From positions 248,001 to 312,000 of the forward strand of contig CAKTTY010000001.1 of assembly GCA_934617065.1 (NCBI GenBank): a stretch of DNA of 64,000 bases. The letters are read 5' to 3'. The position numbers and the translations under genes are program-made. The notes under the pieces are model-generated. The model saw only the letters and a list, made by a program, of their open reading frames with translations. It did not search any database and was not told where the DNA came from. Source of the stretch: an uncultured Eggerthellaceae bacterium (GTDB lineage: Bacteria; Actinomycetota; Coriobacteriia; Coriobacteriales; Eggerthellaceae). Positions 7,670-16,477 of the stretch are shown one piece after another; the first letter of the stretch is position 1, and each line of letters opens with the position of its first letter.

Positions 7670-10240
7670 ATGTCCTTCGACAAGTTTACTGACAAGGCCA
7701 GAAAGGTACTGGTGCTTGCCCAGGAAGAGGCTCGTGCGCTGCACCAGCCTTATGTGGGCACTGAGCACGTCCTTTTGGCTTTGCTAAAGGAAAAAGAAGG
7801 CTTAGCCGCCCAGTCGCTTGACCATCTGGGCGTTACGTACGAAGCTGCCCTCACCTGCGTGCAGCAACTCATTAAAGGCGATGCGTCAGCTGATGTTTCG
7901 GGCCACTTGAGCTTTACCCCGCGCGTAAAGCGCGTATTGGAAAACTCACTGCGTGAAGCCATGCAGATGGGCAAAAGCTATATCTCTACCGAGCATCTGC
8001 TGTTGGGCATCGTCCGCGAAGGCGAAGGCACAGCAATTGACGTATTGCGCAAGCTCGGGGTGGAAGGCGATGCCATTCGCTCTTCTTTGAACGATATGGT
8101 GGGCCAGTCTGCGGTGTTCGCGGGCGCTACCAATTTCGATCCCAACGCGGGTGCTTCCGACAGCATGCTGAAGGAATTTGGTGTCGATCTCACCAAAAAG
8201 GCCAAGGACGGCAAGCTCGATCCCGTAATCGGGCGCGCTGGCGAAATCGAGCGCGTGATGCAGATCCTCTCGCGTCGCCAAAAGAACAACCCGCTGCTTA
8301 TCGGTGAGCCCGGTGTGGGCAAAACCGCTATTGCCGAAGGTCTGGCTCAGCTTATCGTTGCCGATCAGGTACCCGATATCATTCGCAATATGCGCATCGT
8401 CACGCTTGACGTATCTGCTCTGGTGGCAGGCTCCAAGTACCGTGGTGAATTCGAAGAGCGCTTGAAGAAGTGCATTAAGGAAGTTGAGCAGGCGGGCGAT
8501 ATCATCCTGTTCATCGACGAGCTGCATACGCTTATCGGCGCCGGCGCCGCCGAAGGCTCCATCGATGCAGCTGCTATTTTGAAGCCGCCCCTGTCACGCG
8601 GCGAAATCCAGATCATCGGCGCTACCACGCTCGACGAGTACCGCAAACACTTGGAAAAGGATTCTGCTTTCGAGCGCCGTTTCCAGACGGTAATGGTGAA
8701 GGAACCAAGCGAAGAGCAGGCTGTGCGCATTCTTGAGGGTTTGCGCGACCGTTATGAAGCGCACCATCATGTGCATTTCACCGATGATGCATTGCGTGCC
8801 GCGGTAAGCCTTTCCGACCGTTACATCCAGGATCGTTTCCTTCCCGATAAGGCCATTGACGTTTTGGACGAGGCTGGTGCGCGCATGCGCATCCGCAACA
8901 TGGTTCTGCCCGAAGAGGTGCAGAAGATTGCCGACGAGCTGCGCACCGTTCGCTCTCAGAAGGATGACGCCATCGCAAAGCAGGACTTCAAGCGTGCAGA
9001 CATCCTGCACGAAAAGGAAGTGGAGCTTGTTGCCAAGCGCGATGAAGCGCGAAAGGCATGGGAAGAAAAGAACAGCAACACGATTAATGAGGTTGCGGTA
9101 GAAGACGTTGCCGATGTGGTTTCCATGACCACTGGCGTGCCTGTTTCCAATCTTACTGAGGCGGAAACCGAAAAGCTGCTCCGCATGGAACAGGTGCTTC
9201 ATGAGCGCGTTATCGGCCAAGACGAAGCGGTTACGGCTCTTTCGAAGGCTATTCGTCGTTCACGTTCGGGCCTGAAAGATCCGAAGCGCCCCGGCGGATC
9301 GTTTATCTTCCTTGGTCCTTCGGGTGTGGGCAAAACCGAGCTTTCCAAGGCTTTGGCAGAATTCCTTTTCAACTCCGAAGATGCGCTTATTTCCTTCGAT
9401 ATGTCCGAGTACATGGAAAAGCACTCGGTGTCGCGTCTGGTTGGCTCGCCTCCGGGCTATGTGGGCTACGATGAGGGCGGCCAGCTTACCACGGCAGTGC
9501 GTCAGCGTCCGTATTCGGTTGTGCTGTTCGACGAAATCGAAAAGGCCCACCCCGATGTGTTCAATATCTTGCTTCAGATCTTGGAGGAGGGACGCCTTAC
9601 CGATTCGCAGGGCCGCGTCGTTGATTTCCGCAACACGGTTATCATCATGACCTCCAACGTCGGTGCGCGCGAAATCACGGCTACCACCCCCTTGGGCTTC
9701 ACCTCAAGCGCTAATGGCGGCATGGACGACAAGGAAATGAAGCAGCGCGTGATGGGCGAGGTTAAGAAGCTTTTCCGTCCTGAGTTCCTGAACCGTATCG
9801 ATGAGATCATCGTATTCAAGAGCCTTACTGAAGAAGAGATCGTGAAGATCGTCGATCTTATGATTGCCGATTTGCGCGAGCGTCTTATCGAGCAGAACAT
9901 GACCATCAACTTGACGCCCGAAGCGAGCCGCTTTGTTGCCAAGGAAGGCACCGACCTTTCTTTCGGCGCTCGTCCGTTGCGCCGTGCCATTCAGCGTCTT
10001 ATCGAGGATCCGCTTTCCGAGCAGCTTCTTGAGGGTCGTTGGAGCAGTGGCTCGGTCATCGATGTCGACGTGGAAGATGGTAAGCTCGTGTTCAAGGCGG
10101 GTTCTGGCTCTATCCCGGCACCGCGCAAGCGTGATACCATAGCTGCCGAGGCTGAATTGCTTCTTGCTGGCTATGATCTTGGTCATGCAGGTATTTCCTC
10201 GCGTGGCGGCTCTTCTGCAGGAGGCCAGGCAGCCGACTGA
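7670..10240 (+). CDS. clpC: ATP-dependent Clp protease ATPase subunit ClpC
   Basis: 856 residues. Order: ClpN double repeat ([34 protein letters not shown]), AAA+ domain 1 with Walker [10 protein letters not shown] and Walker [11 protein letters not shown], a UVR-containing middle domain around [23 protein letters not shown] that marks ClpC rather than ClpB, and AAA+ domain 2 with GPSGVGKTE and [14 protein letters not shown]. An LGF tripeptide (TTPLGFTSS) matches the ClpP-docking loop. It unfolds substrates for ClpP. The CIRCE element upstream places it under HrcA heat-shock control. Confidence 0.96.
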   Translation: MSFDKFTDKARKVLVLAQEEARALHQPYVGTEHVLLALLKEKEGLAAQSLDHLGVTYEAALTCVQQLIKGDASADVSGHLSFTPRVKRVLENSLREAMQMGKSYISTEHLLLGIVREGEGTAIDVLRKLGVEGDAIRSSLNDMVGQSAVFAGATNFDPNAGASDSMLKEFGVDLTKKAKDGKLDPVIGRAGEIERVMQILSRRQKNNPLLIGEPGVGKTAIAEGLAQLIVADQVPDIIRNMRIVTLDVSALVAGSKYRGEFEERLKKCIKEVEQAGDIILFIDELHTLIGAGAAEGSIDAAAILKPPLSRGEIQIIGATTLDEYRKHLEKDSAFERRFQTVMVKEPSEEQAVRILEGLRDRYEAHHHVHFTDDALRAAVSLSDRYIQDRFLPDKAIDVLDEAGARMRIRNMVLPEEVQKIADELRTVRSQKDDAIAKQDFKRADILHEKEVELVAKRDEARKAWEEKNSNTINEVAVEDVADVVSMTTGVPVSNLTEAETEKLLRMEQVLHERVIGQDEAVTALSKAIRRSRSGLKDPKRPGGSFIFLGPSGVGKTELSKALAEFLFNSEDALISFDMSEYMEKHSVSRLVGSPPGYVGYDEGGQLTTAVRQRPYSVVLFDEIEKAHPDVFNILLQILEEGRLTDSQGRVVDFRNTVIIMTSNVGAREITATTPLGFTSSANGGMDDKEMKQRVMGEVKKLFRPEFLNRIDEIIVFKSLTEEEIVKIVDLMIADLRERLIEQNMTINLTPEASRFVAKEGTDLSFGARPLRRAIQRLIEDPLSEQLLEGRWSSGSVIDVDVEDGKLVFKAGSGSIPAPRKRDTIAAEAELLLAGYDLGHAGISSRGGSSAGGQAAD

Positions 10241-10297
10241 GCCTGAAGTGCACCAGCGCTGCGGCTCTGCATCCGCACCAGGTGTACAGGAGCTATC

Positions 10298-11146
10298 ATG
10301 ACTGAAAAGACCATCGATCCGATTTTTGCCCCTTCCGTGCTCGAGCACGCCATGGCTATGTTCGATGACGTCCATTTCGATGCCCTCAAGGCGGAACCCC
10401 GCCTTGAGGGTGTCGTTGATAAGAACCCCAAAACCGCTGCAATTATCTTGGCCGGCGGCAGTGGCGAGCGTTTTGGCCACGAAGGTGGCAAACAGCTCGT
10501 AGAAATTGCCGGCAAACCCATTCTCACCCGTTCCGCTGAAGTGTTCGACGCCGTGGGTGATGTGGGCCTTATCGTTATCGTGTGCCCTGAAGAGCGCATG
10601 AGCGAATATCTTTCCAAGGCAATCGACCCGTTCCCCTTTGTGACTCCTATCGTTATGGCTCCCGCCGGGTCCATTCGCCAAGAATCTGCCTTTTCCGGCC
10701 TTGAGCTGGTGCCCGAGGAGTACGAATTCGTTATGCTCCACGATGGCGCGAGGCCCCTTATTACCAAAGAGCTCATCGAGCACACCATCAGCACACTCAA
10801 GGGCAATATCGATTGTGACGGCGCGTTGGTGGGGCATCCCTCCATCGATACGTTGAAAGTTGTCGAAAACGGGGTAGTGGTTGGCACGCCCGATCGCTCG
10901 GTGTTCTGGAACGCTCAAACCCCTCAGGTTTTCCGCGCTGGCATCTACCGCCGCGCCCATGCTTCGGCTCTTTCCGATGGGTTTGTGGGCACTGACGATT
11001 CTTCGCTTATTGAACGTTTGGGCGGCCGTGTGCTCATGGTTGAGGGAAAGCGCGACAACATCAAACTCACCGTTCCTGAAGACTATCTGATTATCTCTGC
11101 GGCAATTCGTGCGGCAATCGAAGACCGCCGAGAGGAGCAACTCTAA
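10298..11146 (+). CDS. ispD: 2-C-methyl-D-erythritol 4-phosphate cytidylyltransferase IspD, with N-terminal extension
   Basis: 282 residues, against about 230 for typical IspD. From about residue 46 it shows the nucleotidyltransferase signature AAIILAGGSGERFGHEGGKQL, then LHDGARPLI, NAQTPQVFR and KRDNIKLTVPEDY. It makes CDP-methylerythritol in the MEP isoprenoid pathway. The first ~45 residues are an extension with no recognised domain. The start is nevertheless well supported, because AGGAG lies 6 bases upstream of the ATG. The stop codon is immediately followed by the ispF start, so the two are coupled. TarI-type ribitol-phosphate cytidylyltransferases are related, but the ispF neighbour favours IspD. 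Confidence 0.9.
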   Translation: MTEKTIDPIFAPSVLEHAMAMFDDVHFDALKAEPRLEGVVDKNPKTAAIILAGGSGERFGHEGGKQLVEIAGKPILTRSAEVFDAVGDVGLIVIVCPEERMSEYLSKAIDPFPFVTPIVMAPAGSIRQESAFSGLELVPEEYEFVMLHDGARPLITKELIEHTISTLKGNIDCDGALVGHPSIDTLKVVENGVVVGTPDRSVFWNAQTPQVFRAGIYRRAHASALSDGFVGTDDSSLIERLGGRVLMVEGKRDNIKLTVPEDYLIISAAIRAAIEDRREEQL

Positions 11147-11659
11147 GTGACTGAGCAAAACCAAGCTTCATCTGCAGTGCCCATGCGAGTGGGCCTCGGT
11201 TACGATGTGCACGCCTTCGCCCCTGATCGCAAATTGATTTTGGGCGGTGTAGAAATCCCTCATCATCAGGGGCTTCTGGGCCATTCCGATGCCGATGTGT
11301 TGGCTCATGCGGTTGCCGATGCCCTGCTCGGCGCGATTCGAGGTGGCGATATCGGCAAGCTATTCCCCGATACCGATCCTGCTTACGAGGGAGCCGATTC
11401 CCTGAAACTGTTGGCCGCGGTTGCAAACCTTGTGCGTGAGCAAGGCTTTTCTATCGTTGACGTCGATTGTGTAATTGCCGCTCAAGCCCCGAAGCTTTCG
11501 CCTTATCGCGATATGATGCGTGAAAACTTGGCGGCTGCCTGCGGAATCGCGGTAGAAAACTTGGGAGTGAAGGCGACTACCACCGAGCACCTTGGCTTCG
11601 AGGGCCGAGAAGAGGGCATTTCCGCTCAGGCTGTGGCGTTGGTATGCCGCTGTAAATAG
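11147..11659 (+). CDS. ispF: 2-C-methyl-D-erythritol 2,4-cyclodiphosphate synthase IspF
   Basis: 170 residues from a GTG that abuts the ispD stop; the upstream GAGAGGAG at the end of ispD serves as ribosome site. GLGYDVHAF carries the zinc-binding Asp and His, and [21 protein letters not shown] gives the other ligand and the active-site loop. The C-terminal [24 protein letters not shown] is typical. It cyclises CDP-ME-2-phosphate to MEcPP. A second possible start (ATG inside PMRVGLG) would shorten it by 12 residues without touching the fold. Confidence 0.96.
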   Translation: MTEQNQASSAVPMRVGLGYDVHAFAPDRKLILGGVEIPHHQGLLGHSDADVLAHAVADALLGAIRGGDIGKLFPDTDPAYEGADSLKLLAAVANLVREQGFSIVDVDCVIAAQAPKLSPYRDMMRENLAAACGIAVENLGVKATTTEHLGFEGREEGISAQAVALVCRCK

Positions 11660-11680
11660 CCCGCGGAGCGGGCCTTTTCC
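11659..11680 (+). terminator. Terminator overlapping the ispF stop
   Basis: Stem GCCCGC / GCGGGC with a 3-base loop and TTTT following. It is short, so termination may be partial before cysS. Confidence 0.55.
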
Positions 11681-11735
11681 TACTGATAGAATTCGCGTGC
11701 GGCGGTTGCCGCATATGCTGTTTCGAGGAGATTGC

Positions 11736-13229
11736 ATGATCAAGATTTACGATACCAAGGCGCGTGAAAAGCGCCCCTTCGTTCCCGTTGCTGACGGCAA
11801 GGTGAATATGTATGTATGCGGCCCAACCGTGTACAACTACATTCACATTGGAAACGCTCGCACGTTTATTTCGTTTGACACCATCCGCCGTTATCTTATC
11901 TGGCGCGGCTACGAGGTGAAGTTCGTGCAGAACATTACTGACGTGGACGACAAGATCATCAAAAAGGCAAACGAAGAGGGCCGTAGCGCTTCTGAGGTTG
12001 CTGCGGAATACGCCCAGGCATTTATTGACGATATGCGTGCTGCTGGCGTAATGGATCCGGATGTTCGCCCTCGCGCCACTGAGGAAATCGGCGAGATGAT
12101 CGCGCTGGTCGAAAAGCTCATCGAAGGCGGTCACGCCTACGAGGTTGAGGGCGACGTGTACTTCGCGGTTCGTTCGTATGAGGGCTACGGCCAGCTTTCC
12201 GGCCGCAACGTCGACGAAATGGAGTCGGGCCATCGCGAGCTGCGTGCAGATGGCCAGGGCTTGGAAGATCGCAAGCGTGATCCTCTCGATTTCGCCCTGT
12301 GGAAGGCCGCCAAGCCAGGCGAGCCTTCGTGGGATTCTCCTTGGGGCAAAGGCCGCCCTGGCTGGCATATTGAATGCTCGGCGATGTCGAAGAAGTATCT
12401 GGGCCTTCCGTTCGATATCCACGGCGGTGGCGCAGACCTGGCGTTCCCTCATCACGAAAACGAGCGTGCTCAGTCGGAAGCCGCTTTTGGCTGCACCTTC
12501 TCCAACTACTGGATGCATGGCGGCATGCTTCAGATCAACCACGAAAAGATGTCAAAGTCGCTGGGCAACTTCCTGTTGTTGTGCGATGTGCTTAAGACAA
12601 CCGATGCCCGCGTGCTTCGCATGCTGATGCTGCAAACGCATTACCGAAGCCCGCTCGATTTCTCCGACGAGCGTTTAGGCGAATCGGAGGCAATGTTTAC
12701 CCGCCTCACCAACTTCGTTAAGAACACCGCATGGTTGTGTGCCAATGCCGAAGGTGAAACCACGGTCGACCTTGTTGCTTATCAAAAAGCGATCGACGAT
12801 ATGTGCGATTCGTTCATTGAGGCAATGGACGATGATTTCAACACGGCGGGTGCTTTGGGCGCTATCTGTTCGTTTGTGCGCGAAGCGAACACGATCCTCG
12901 CTGAGGCTGCGGTAAGCAGTGAAGATGCTGCAGCAGTGCTTGCTGGTGCTGATGCGGTGTGCGACCTGCTCAGTGTCCTCGGCGTCGATCTCAATGCTTG
13001 TGAAGACGAGGGGTGCGATTCTTCGAGCGAGGTTGTGGCTTTAGCCGTTGAGCTCGCTGGGTTTACGGGGTGCGATGCCGAAGGGGCCATCGAGGCTCTG
13101 CTGGCGCGTCGTGCCGAAGCTCGCAAGGAAAAGAACTTCGCCCTTGCCGATGCGGTGCGCGATCGATTGGGCGAATTGGGTTTTGTGGTTGAAGACACAC
13201 CGCAAGGCGCACGTGTGAGCCGCGCATAG
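11736..13229 (+). CDS. cysS: Cysteinyl-tRNA synthetase
   Basis: 497 residues from the ATG after CGAGGAG; the open frame begins 48 codons earlier, inside ispF. The class I core has the zinc/active-site start MYVCGPTVYNYIHIGNART (HIGN variant of HIGH) and the KMSKS loop (INHEKMSKSLGNFL). Zinc ligands are visible in YVCG, IECSAM and HHENERAQSEA. The C-terminal helical anticodon domain is present. The neighbouring isoprenoid genes form a common actinobacterial ispD-ispF-cysS arrangement. Confidence 0.97.
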   Translation: MIKIYDTKAREKRPFVPVADGKVNMYVCGPTVYNYIHIGNARTFISFDTIRRYLIWRGYEVKFVQNITDVDDKIIKKANEEGRSASEVAAEYAQAFIDDMRAAGVMDPDVRPRATEEIGEMIALVEKLIEGGHAYEVEGDVYFAVRSYEGYGQLSGRNVDEMESGHRELRADGQGLEDRKRDPLDFALWKAAKPGEPSWDSPWGKGRPGWHIECSAMSKKYLGLPFDIHGGGADLAFPHHENERAQSEAAFGCTFSNYWMHGGMLQINHEKMSKSLGNFLLLCDVLKTTDARVLRMLMLQTHYRSPLDFSDERLGESEAMFTRLTNFVKNTAWLCANAEGETTVDLVAYQKAIDDMCDSFIEAMDDDFNTAGALGAICSFVREANTILAEAAVSSEDAAAVLAGADAVCDLLSVLGVDLNACEDEGCDSSSEVVALAVELAGFTGCDAEGAIEALLARRAEARKEKNFALADAVRDRLGELGFVVEDTPQGARVSRA

Positions 13230-13240
13230 CAAGATGGATG

Positions 13241-13269
13241 CGGGGGCCTTGTGCCCCCGTTTGCTTTTC
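13241..13269 (+). terminator. Intrinsic terminator after cysS
   Basis: Stem CGGGGGC / GCCCCCG with a 5-base loop, then a T-rich tail. Confidence 0.85.
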
Positions 13270-13340
13270 CTGGCAGTACGTTTGCGGAAGGTATTGCGTT
13301 TGCAGCGATTGGATTTCTGCCGCATGGTAAAACCTTGTTA

Positions 13341-13393
13341 GAACATGTTCATTTGTTGGAGCAATCCATACAATATGACGTAATCGTGTATGG
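13341..13393 (+). promoter_or_regulatory. Dyads upstream of the TetR gene (probable autoregulatory operator)
   Basis: Two symmetric sites lie just before the regulator: the perfect 10-bp palindrome GAACATGTTC at 13341-13350, and the inverted repeat CCATACA - 14 bases - TGTATGG at 13366-13393. TetR proteins usually repress their own promoter through such dyads. Which of the two is bound is unknown. Confidence 0.6.
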
Positions 13394-13429
13394 TTTAGAA
13401 TACTGCGGAAAGTTGGAAGGGGATTGCCC

Positions 13430-14098
13430 ATGATAAGGCGGAACCAGTACGTGTCTGTTCATGAAACAAGGGCTCAGGTGACGCGTGAAAAGCTTTTGAA
13501 GGCTGCTATCAAGCTTGTGAACCGCGATGGCATGAAGCAGCTTACCGTTCGCAACATTTGCGATGAAGCTGGGCTTTCAACAGGCAGTTTCTATAACCTG
13601 TTCAGCGGCAAGGAAGACCTTATTTCCTATTACCTGAAGTACGCTTTCGCACCCTATCGCCAGAAAGCCCTCGAGGGCAGCGATGAATACGGTCCAATTG
13701 AGCGCGTTCTTCTCTTGTATCGTGCCTATGTTGAGTACTGTATGGACATGGGCCTTGAGTTCGTTTCTGGTTTGTACGCTTCTAACCACAATCCATTTTT
13801 CGATTTCATGCACCGTGATGCTGAAGACGACTTCATTATCGTTTCGGTTCGCAATTATCTTGCAGAAGCTATCGAGCTGGGTATTGTGCGCAGCGATGTC
13901 GATCTTGACGAAGCCATGCTCCGTATTGCTGCTGCGTCGACGGGCTTGCTGTTCTACTGGTGCGTATTCGAAGGCAATATCGACATTGAATACGAAGTAG
14001 ATGAGGCTATCAAAACCTATTTGCTTTCTATTGCCGTAGATCCAAACATGAAGCTCAACATCGAGCCTCTGGAGTCGAAGGGCTGCTTCTTGAAGTAG
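13430..14098 (+). CDS. TetR/AcrR family transcriptional regulator
   Basis: 222 residues. I start at the ATG 8 bases after GGAAGGGG; a TTG two codons earlier also fits. The N-terminal helix-turn-helix is clear: REKLLKAAIKLVNRDGMKQLTVRNICDEAGLSTGSFYNLFSGKEDLISYYL. The C-terminal ligand domain is not assignable to a substrate class. It stands alone after cysS, with a strong terminator behind it, so the likely targets are its own promoter and distant genes. The palindromes in its leader support autoregulation. Confidence 0.88.
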   Translation: MIRRNQYVSVHETRAQVTREKLLKAAIKLVNRDGMKQLTVRNICDEAGLSTGSFYNLFSGKEDLISYYLKYAFAPYRQKALEGSDEYGPIERVLLLYRAYVEYCMDMGLEFVSGLYASNHNPFFDFMHRDAEDDFIIVSVRNYLAEAIELGIVRSDVDLDEAMLRIAAASTGLLFYWCVFEGNIDIEYEVDEAIKTYLLSIAVDPNMKLNIEPLESKGCFLK

Positions 14099-14186
14099 CC
14101 ACCTTTGCCTGGCGTTTCCGGCACACGCTCAGATGCCCTGTTTCGCGGTGCGTGCTTCCAAAACTGCGCAATGAAAGCCTATGAAC

Positions 14187-14226
14187 GGCCTCCCATTTCA
14201 TGTTGAAAGAAATGGGAGGCCTTTTT
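14187..14226 (+). terminator. Strong intrinsic terminator after the TetR gene
   Basis: Perfect 13-bp stem GGCCTCCCATTTC / GAAATGGGAGGCC followed by TTTTT. The inner 12 bp of the same stem recur at 59918-59952. Confidence 0.92.
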
Positions 14227-14459
14227 GTGCTTGGTGAACGTCGGGCGTTATCGTTGGGTCGTTCGAAAAGGTCAAACATATCGCTCGCAGAATCGTAAAT
14301 GATTATTAATTATTGCAATTCATTTGCTTTGAACTGGCTATTTAGTTCTATTGAATACTGTTCGAGAACATGTGAACGTGTTATCCTTGAACCATCAGAA
14401 GCAGGCATGCACCGTAGGTGTGCGAGGGGCTTGCTGCAACACTTCAAGGAGGGGTAACG
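14227..14459. other. Leader region of the universal stress protein gene
   Basis: Gene-free, with AT-rich DNA near 14290-14330. A GTTC-GA-GAAC dyad near 14359-14368 is followed by ACATGTGAACGTGTT, resembling the GAACATGTTC palindrome in front of the TetR gene. It probably contains the usp promoter. No clear -35/-10 pair was assigned. Confidence 0.4.
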
Positions 14460-14936
14460 ATGGTTTTCGAAAACGTTGTCGTTGCATATGATGGATCTGA
14501 CCAGGCTCTTGCTGCTGTGAAGAAGGCTGCTGAAATCGTTGGCGGCGAAGAAGCTGCAAAGCTTCATGTGGTATTTGTAACCACGCATCCCAACGCTCAG
14601 CTTCCCGCAAACTTCAATAGCGCTTCGTTCGATCCTCAGCAGTACCTGCTTTCCGTTGAGGACATCATGGCCCTTTACAACAAGACCATTGATGAAGAAA
14701 CCGAAAAGGTTAAGGAAGGCATTGGCGATTCGCTTGATTCCTTGGGCGACAAGGCAACTATCGAGGTAATTCCTGGTTACACGCCAGCAGCTGACATTCT
14801 CGGTTATGCTGAAAAGGTTAACGCTGACCTTATCGTAATGGGCTCTCGTGGCCTTGGCGCAATTCGTGGCGTTCTCGGTTCGGTTTCCTACGCTGTTCTG
14901 CGTGAAGCACCGATGCCCGTATTGGTCATCAAATAA
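14460..14936 (+). CDS. Universal stress protein (UspA family)
   Basis: 158 residues from the ATG after AAGGAGGGG. The single Usp domain starts FENVVVAYDGSDQALAAVKKAAEI and ends with the nucleotide-binding signature GSRGLGAIRGVLGSVSYAVLREAPMPVLVIK, that is G-x2-G-x9-G-S-V, the ATP-binding type. Proteins of this family bind ATP and raise survival under growth arrest or hypoxia, with no single known reaction. It is a monocistronic unit flanked by terminators. Confidence 0.93.
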   Translation: MVFENVVVAYDGSDQALAAVKKAAEIVGGEEAAKLHVVFVTTHPNAQLPANFNSASFDPQQYLLSVEDIMALYNKTIDEETEKVKEGIGDSLDSLGDKATIEVIPGYTPAADILGYAEKVNADLIVMGSRGLGAIRGVLGSVSYAVLREAPMPVLVIK

Positions 14937-14947
14937 ATAAGGGGGAG

Positions 14948-14978
14948 AAGGCTCGCTCTGGAAGCGGGCCTTTCCTTT
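14948..14978 (+). terminator. Terminator after usp
   Basis: Stem AAGGCTCGCT / AGCGGGCCTT (one G-T pair) and a T-rich tail. Confidence 0.75.
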
Positions 14979-15018
14979 GTATCGAAATGCCCTAAATGGG
15001 GGCTAGTAGATGCTTTTA

Positions 15019-15057
15019 AATAGGCTGAATGCGCAAAAGCGTGTCCAGCCTATTTTT
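15019..15057 (+). terminator. Second hairpin with T run downstream of usp
   Basis: AATAGGCTG and CAGCCTATT pair around an inner GCG/CGT helix, followed by TTTT. It could be a backup terminator for usp or end a short unseen transcript. Confidence 0.6.
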
Positions 15058-15206
15058 CGTTGATGGTTAAAGTTTTGGTTTGAGGAGCGGTATTTCAAAA
15101 CGTGGTACCCCTGCGATAGGCCAGAAAGACACACAGCCAGACGCACTTTACGCCCTATAACTCCATTCGTTCCAGGGGTCGAATTCCCCAATGGCGCCAC
15201 TCGACG

Positions 15207-16241
15207 CTAAATCGATATCGCAGCCTTTTCTGCCGTATCGATCGATTCCATCGCCTTTTCCACCACATCAAACAGCAGGTCGATGTGGTCTTCGCGATGG
15301 TTTAAGCAGGGGATATAGGTAACGTCTGCGGTAATGTTGTTTTGGTTGCATAAAGCGCGGAAGTGGTCGGACGCTACCGATTTGATGTCATAGAGCGATT
15401 CAAGGCAGTCGGAAGCAAAGCCAGGCGTTGCCAGGGCTATCCGCGAAACTCCCTCGGCAGCCCATTGGGCAAGGAGGGTTTTGGGGTGGGGCGTAACCCA
15501 CGCGCGCGAATCCTCGAAGCGCGAGTGGTAGGCAATGGCCCAGTCGGATTGAGGTATCCCAAGCAGCTCCATTGCCCGATGCGTACAGGCTTTGATCTGC
15601 TCCACGTAAGTGTCGCCCGCTTCGATGTCCGCAAGGGGGATAGAGTGGAACGAGAGAAGAAGCTTGCTGCCCGGACGATACTCCCAAGCATCGCGTATAG
15701 ATGCAGCGAGTGCCCGCGCGTATAGAGGGTTATCGCTGTAGCCTTCGACAATCGTCCCAGGCGATAAGCTGGGATGCTTGCTAGTCTGATCCCGTATGGC
15801 TTCCTTGCATGTTTTAACAGTGCTGAAAGCGGTTTGGGGGAACAGGGGCAGCGCAATTACCTTGCTGCATCCAGCAGCTTCAAGCTTTTGCAGGGCGTGG
15901 CTTATTGAAGGGTTGCCATAGCGCATGCCAACTTCGCATAGAGCGTTGATGCCTGCCTCGGCAAGGCGCTCGTTCAATGCATCGCGCTGAGCGCGTGATT
16001 CGACCGCAAGTGGCGAACCATTGGGCGTCCAAATCTGCTGGTAGCGCGGAGCAGTTTTCTTCGGCCTGGTTCGGACAATGAAGAGACGCAAGATGGGTTG
16101 CCAGATAACTGGCGGAACCTTGATGATGTTTCGGTCGGAAAGAAATTCGATCAGGTACGGGCGAATGTCCTGCGGCTCGGGGGAGTCGGGGGAACCCGTA
16201 TTGATGAGAACAATGCCTGTTTTTTCTTTCTTCAAATCCAT
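15207..16241 (-). CDS. hemH: Ferrochelatase (protoporphyrin or coproporphyrin type)
   Basis: 344 residues. It inserts Fe2+ into a porphyrin ring. The catalytic histidine is H199 in LLLSFHSIP, and the glutamate is E281 in ATPGFASDCLESLYD. The family segments GIVLINTGSPDSP, YQQIWTPNGSPLAV, GMRYGNPSI and VIALPLFPQTAFSTVKT are all present. Actinobacteria usually use the coproporphyrin route, but the sequence alone does not settle the substrate. No other haem gene lies in the window. It is transcribed divergently from the ABC-F gene. No strong Shine-Dalgarno was seen at the ATG. Confidence 0.93.
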   Translation of the reverse strand: MDLKKEKTGIVLINTGSPDSPEPQDIRPYLIEFLSDRNIIKVPPVIWQPILRLFIVRTRPKKTAPRYQQIWTPNGSPLAVESRAQRDALNERLAEAGINALCEVGMRYGNPSISHALQKLEAAGCSKVIALPLFPQTAFSTVKTCKEAIRDQTSKHPSLSPGTIVEGYSDNPLYARALAASIRDAWEYRPGSKLLLSFHSIPLADIEAGDTYVEQIKACTHRAMELLGIPQSDWAIAYHSRFEDSRAWVTPHPKTLLAQWAAEGVSRIALATPGFASDCLESLYDIKSVASDHFRALCNQNNITADVTYIPCLNHREDHIDLLFDVVEKAMESIDTAEKAAISI

Positions 16242-16477
16242 GATTGGGACTATAGCAAAATCATGAGCCGAAAAAATAACGCTGCGGGGGGATGTGCATT
16301 ATTTACGGCAAAGCGCGGTGCCAATGACGTCTCGAGGACGTTGCGAGGCGAATCGTGCTGTGCTCTTGAAGATATGTGCTAATGCTGGCCTGAGGGCGGC
16401 AGGCGAAGCGGAAATGCAGATATACTCATATGATGGCTTTCCGATAAGGGGAGGCGTGAACAAAGGAGCAACAGGCA

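Noticed and set aside
9704..11164. 486-codon minus-strand frame opposite clpC and ispD
   Set aside because: Antisense shadow running through two well-supported genes, with no family motifs or ribosome site.
15100..15200. tRNA/tmRNA-like 3' end (GGGGTCGAATTCCCC then GGCGCCA) downstream of usp
   Set aside because: No matching acceptor 5' half, D arm or anticodon arm could be found on either strand. It may be a decayed tRNA, but the evidence is too weak to list.
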